This document shows, piece by piece, positions 61,546-64,000 of a DNA stretch of 64,000 bases. The stretch's first letter is position 1, and the number at the start of each line of letters is the position of its first letter. The position numbers were made by a program, and so were the translations under genes. Source of the stretch: Bailinhaonella thermotolerans (GTDB taxonomy: Bacteria > Actinomycetota > Actinomycetes > Streptosporangiales > Streptosporangiaceae); assembly GCF_003594875.1 (NCBI RefSeq), contig NZ_QZEY01000002.1:434001-498000 (forward strand), written 5' to 3'. The notes beneath the pieces are model-generated. The model saw only the letters and a list, made by a program, of their open reading frames with translations. It was not told the DNA's origin and searched no databases.

Positions 61546-64000
61546 TCAGGGGGCGCGGGCGGCGAGCTCCTCGACGGCGGCGGGGCCGAGGCGGCGGCCC
61601 CGGGCGAAAGCGGCGGCGTATTCGGCGGGACCGAGCTCCGCCTCGCAGCGGGCGGCGACGCGGAGCAGGTCGTGGTGGGAGGCGTCGTGCATGCCGCGCA
61701 CGCGCTCGGCGGCGCCGAGGAGCACGGCGGCGTCGCCCGGGCGGCCCTCCAGGACGGCGGCCCCGGCCAGGCCGACGAGGGTCTGCGCGGCGATGAAGGC
61801 GTCGGCCCAGCCCTCCCTGGTCATGGCCCGGGCCTCGGTGTGCAGGGCCCGGGCGCGCGCCGCGTCGCCGCGCTGCTCGGCGAGGAAACCGGCGCAGGAC
61901 ACCAGCAGCGGCCGGAGCTGGGGGATCATCAGGGACGAGCGGTCCAGGACGGCCGTCGCCAGGTCCAGCTCGCGGGCGGCCTCGTCCAGGTCGCCGTCGA
62001 CGCGGGCCAGTTCACTGCGCACGTGGTGGAGGAAGACCAGCGAGGACTCGTCGGGGCCGTCCCGCAGGGCCGCTTCCGCGGCGGCGAGCACGTCCCGGGC
62101 GCGTTCCCGGTGGCCGAGCAGCCCGAGCAGGTGCGCGAGGCGCAGGCGCAGGTGCACGAGGTCGCCGTCCGCCCCGACCTCGGCGGTCAGCCGGATGGCC
62201 TCCTCCAGCGCGGCGACCGCGCCCGGGCCGTCGCCGCGCATCGCCTGGATCTCGCACCGCACCGACTGGGTGAACGCGACGCCCCACCGCTCGCCCAGCG
62301 CGTGGAAGCCCTCGGCCGCCGCGTCCAGCTCCCGCGCGCCCGTCTCGCCATGACCCCGGTTGAGCAGCAGGATGCCGCGGAACATGCGCGCGGCGGCGGC
62401 CACCCAGGGGTCGGGGTCGGCCACGAGGAGGCCGAAGCGGCGCAGCGCCTCGGACTCCTCCCCCGTGAAGACCGTCGCGACGGGTTCGAGCAGGGCGTCC
62501 ACCGGGTGCCGGTCCGCGCCGTCGCGGGGGTCGCGGTGGGCCATGGCGTCGGCGAGGAGCCGCCCGGGGTCGCCCGTGAGCTGGACCGCGTCGAGGTTGT
62601 TCAGCAGGCACAGGGCGTAGAGGCGGCCGGCGCGCGGCACCGGGCGGCCGTGCGCCTCGTACAGGTCGAGCACCTCCCGGGACCTGCGCGCGCCCTCTCC
62701 CCGGCTGCCGCGCAGGTACCAGTACCAGCCGAGGGCGGCGGCCAGCCGTACGGCGCGGGGGACGTCGCGGATGTCGATGAGGAAGCGCAGGGCGGCCAGG
62801 AGGTCGTCGTGGTCCGCGCCCAGGCGTTCCAGCCACCGGAGCTGGTCGCGGGTGCGCAGCAGCGGCTCGGCGCGCTCGGCCAGGTCCAGGAAGCGCAGCG
62901 CGTGGGCGAGCCGCACGCGCTCCTCCTCTCCCGACTCCGCCAGCCGCTCGGCGCAGTACGCCGCGACGGTCTGCAGCATCCGGAACCGCCCGCCCGAGGC
63001 CACGACGAACGACTTGTCCACCAGCCGACCCAGCACGTCCAGCACGTCCTCGGGGCCGGGATCCCCGCTCCCCGGGGCCGCGGGGCCGGGATCCCGGGAA
63101 CCGGGACCGGGGTTCCCGGGGGCGGGGTTCCCGGGGGCGGGGCCTTGAGGGGCGGGCGGGGAGGCGCAGACGATCTCGGCGCTCTCCAGGTCGGCGCCGC
63201 CCGCGAAGACGGACAGGCGGCGGGCGACCGCGCGCTCGGCGTCGTCCAGCAGGTCCCAGCTCCACTCCACCACCGCGCGCAGCGTCCTGTGCCGGGGCAG
63301 CGCGGTGCGGCTCCCGCCCGTGAGCAGCCGGAACCGGTCGCCCAGCCGTTCGGCGAGCAGCCGCACCGGCAGGGCGCGCGCCCGCGCGGCGGCCAGCTCG
63401 ATCGCCAGCGGCAGGCCGTCCAGCGCCCGGCAGATCGCCGCCACCGCCTCCTCGTCGGACAGGTCGACGTCGGGCCGTACGGCTCGCGCCCGGTCCGCGA
63501 ACAGGCGCGCGGCCGGGTAGTCCAGCACCGGCCGCCCCGGCCCGGCGTGATCCGGCCCGGGGCCGCCCCGCCCCGTGCGGTCCGGCGTCGCTCCGGCGCG
63601 CTCCGGCGGCACCGGCAGCGGCTCCACCGGGTGGCAGTGCTCCCCGGCGATCCCCAGCCGCTCCCGGCTCGTCGCCAGCACCCGGACGCCGGGGCACTCG
63701 GTCAGCAGGCGCTCCGCCAGCCGCGCGACCTCCTCGACCAGGTGCTCGCAGTTGTCGAGCACCAGGAGCACGCGGCGGCCGGCCAGCGCGGCGGCCAGCC
63801 GTTCCACGGGCCCGCCCTCGCCGGCCCCGAACCGCGGCGGGCGCAGCAGCGACTTCTCCCGCAGCCCGAGCGCCCCCGCCACCGCCTCGGCCACCGGCTC
63901 GGGCGGCCCGTCGCCCCGCCGCAGCGGGGCCAGCTCCACCACCCGCACCGCCTCCGCGGCCCCCTCCAGCGCCGCCCCCTCCAGCGCGGCCACCTCCAGC
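61546..64000 (-). CDS. SARP/AfsR-like regulator, C-terminal part (NTPase and TPR)
   Basis: About 818 residues are visible; the N-terminus lies beyond the right edge. The NB-ARC/STAND NTPase region has Walker B in VLLVLDNCEHLVEEVARLAE and sensor VLATSRERLGIAGEHCHPVE, then RLSVFAGGADLES. TPR-like helices fill the rest and the protein ends PAAVEELAARAP. No LuxR helix-turn-helix closes the C-terminus, so the DNA-binding part should be N-terminal, probably a BTAD/OmpR-type domain as in SARP regulators. A Pro/Gly-rich insert sits at 63050-63150. Confidence 0.8.
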   Translation of the reverse strand, partial: LEVAALEGAALEGAAEAVRVVELAPLRRGDGPPEPVAEAVAGALGLREKSLLRPPRFGAGEGGPVERLAAALAGRRVLLVLDNCEHLVEEVARLAERLLTECPGVRVLATSRERLGIAGEHCHPVEPLPVPPERAGATPDRTGRGGPGPDHAGPGRPVLDYPAARLFADRARAVRPDVDLSDEEAVAAICRALDGLPLAIELAAARARALPVRLLAERLGDRFRLLTGGSRTALPRHRTLRAVVEWSWDLLDDAERAVARRLSVFAGGADLESAEIVCASPPAPQGPAPGNPAPGNPGPGSRDPGPAAPGSGDPGPEDVLDVLGRLVDKSFVVASGGRFRMLQTVAAYCAERLAESGEEERVRLAHALRFLDLAERAEPLLRTRDQLRWLERLGADHDDLLAALRFLIDIRDVPRAVRLAAALGWYWYLRGSRGEGARRSREVLDLYEAHGRPVPRAGRLYALCLLNNLDAVQLTGDPGRLLADAMAHRDPRDGADRHPVDALLEPVATVFTGEESEALRRFGLLVADPDPWVAAAARMFRGILLLNRGHGETGARELDAAAEGFHALGERWGVAFTQSVRCEIQAMRGDGPGAVAALEEAIRLTAEVGADGDLVHLRLRLAHLLGLLGHRERARDVLAAAEAALRDGPDESSLVFLHHVRSELARVDGDLDEAARELDLATAVLDRSSLMIPQLRPLLVSCAGFLAEQRGDAARARALHTEARAMTREGWADAFIAAQTLVGLAGAAVLEGRPGDAAVLLGAAERVRGMHDASHHDLLRVAARCEAELGPAEYAAAFARGRRLGPAAVEELAARAP

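Overview
The window is high-GC (low 70s percent by eye), densely packed chromosomal DNA from a filamentous actinomycete. Indicators are the many GTG starts, GTGA/ATGA gene overlaps, SepH, DUF3159/DUF3710/DUF4193/DUF4235/DUF1707 proteins, a coproporphyrin-type ferrochelatase and an archaeal-like ValRS. The gene set fits Streptosporangiales (Streptosporangiaceae or Thermomonosporaceae type) better than Streptomyces, but this is inference. No rRNA, tRNA, transposase, prophage or CRISPR array was found.

Layout. 1-5.3 kb: start of a YdjM-like protein, an MFS exporter, a PadR regulator coupled to a His-rich DUF1707 membrane protein, a sugar porter and a Mug-type DNA glycosylase. 5.4-13.4 kb: a secreted lamin-tail-domain protein, then a minus-strand RNA-repair island. 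In transcription order the island is an F420-type oxidoreductase, hen1, pnkp, a membrane-anchored PsbP/MOG1-like protein, and two adjacent RlaP-type nucleotidyltransferases. 13.6-19.4 kb: a degenerate chitinase-like protein, a TRAM/RumA-type RNA methyltransferase, a KimA-like K+ transporter and two TrkA-type NAD-binding proteins. 19.5-25.5 kb: a UppS-type cis-prenyltransferase with a long C-terminal extension, overlapping a squalene/phytoene-synthase-like enzyme; then an ABC exporter co-transcribed with a NarL-type two-component system.

25.6-32 kb: actinobacterial core genes (DUF3159, OB-fold protein, DUF3710, dut, PaaI thioesterase), glutamate dehydrogenase and an AI-2E-family transporter. 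32-39.7 kb: a ValRS gene with a one-base frameshift near its 5' end, DUF4235, otsA, an LRV/HEAT-like small protein, membrane proteins and DUF4193. 39.9-45.7 kb: an OmpR-type two-component system divergent from a lipoprotein / HlyD-like / MacB-type ABC operon. 45.8-55.5 kb: a 56-residue protein, inositol monophosphatase, S9 peptidase, ferrochelatase, lytic transglycosylase, MFS protein, a sugar-lactone oxidase-like flavoprotein and SepH. 55.5-57 kb: a gene-free 1.45 kb interval with two inverted, perfectly self-complementary hairpin elements bracketing a 30-bp tandem array. 57-64 kb: a YdbS/YdbT-like PH-domain pair, a DrrAB-type ABC exporter and the C-terminal part of a SARP/AfsR-like NTPase regulator that runs off the window.

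Two features stand out. One is the RNA-repair neighbourhood, where Pnkp (kinase, phosphatase, ligase) and Hen1 (3'-end 2'-O-methylation) sit beside two RlaP-family nucleotidyltransferases and an uncharacterised membrane-anchored protein. The other is the hairpin-bracketed 30-bp array, whose two hairpins differ by three substitutions that are all compensated in the opposite arm. A third, window-wide signal is strong over-representation of the palindrome CCGTACGG.
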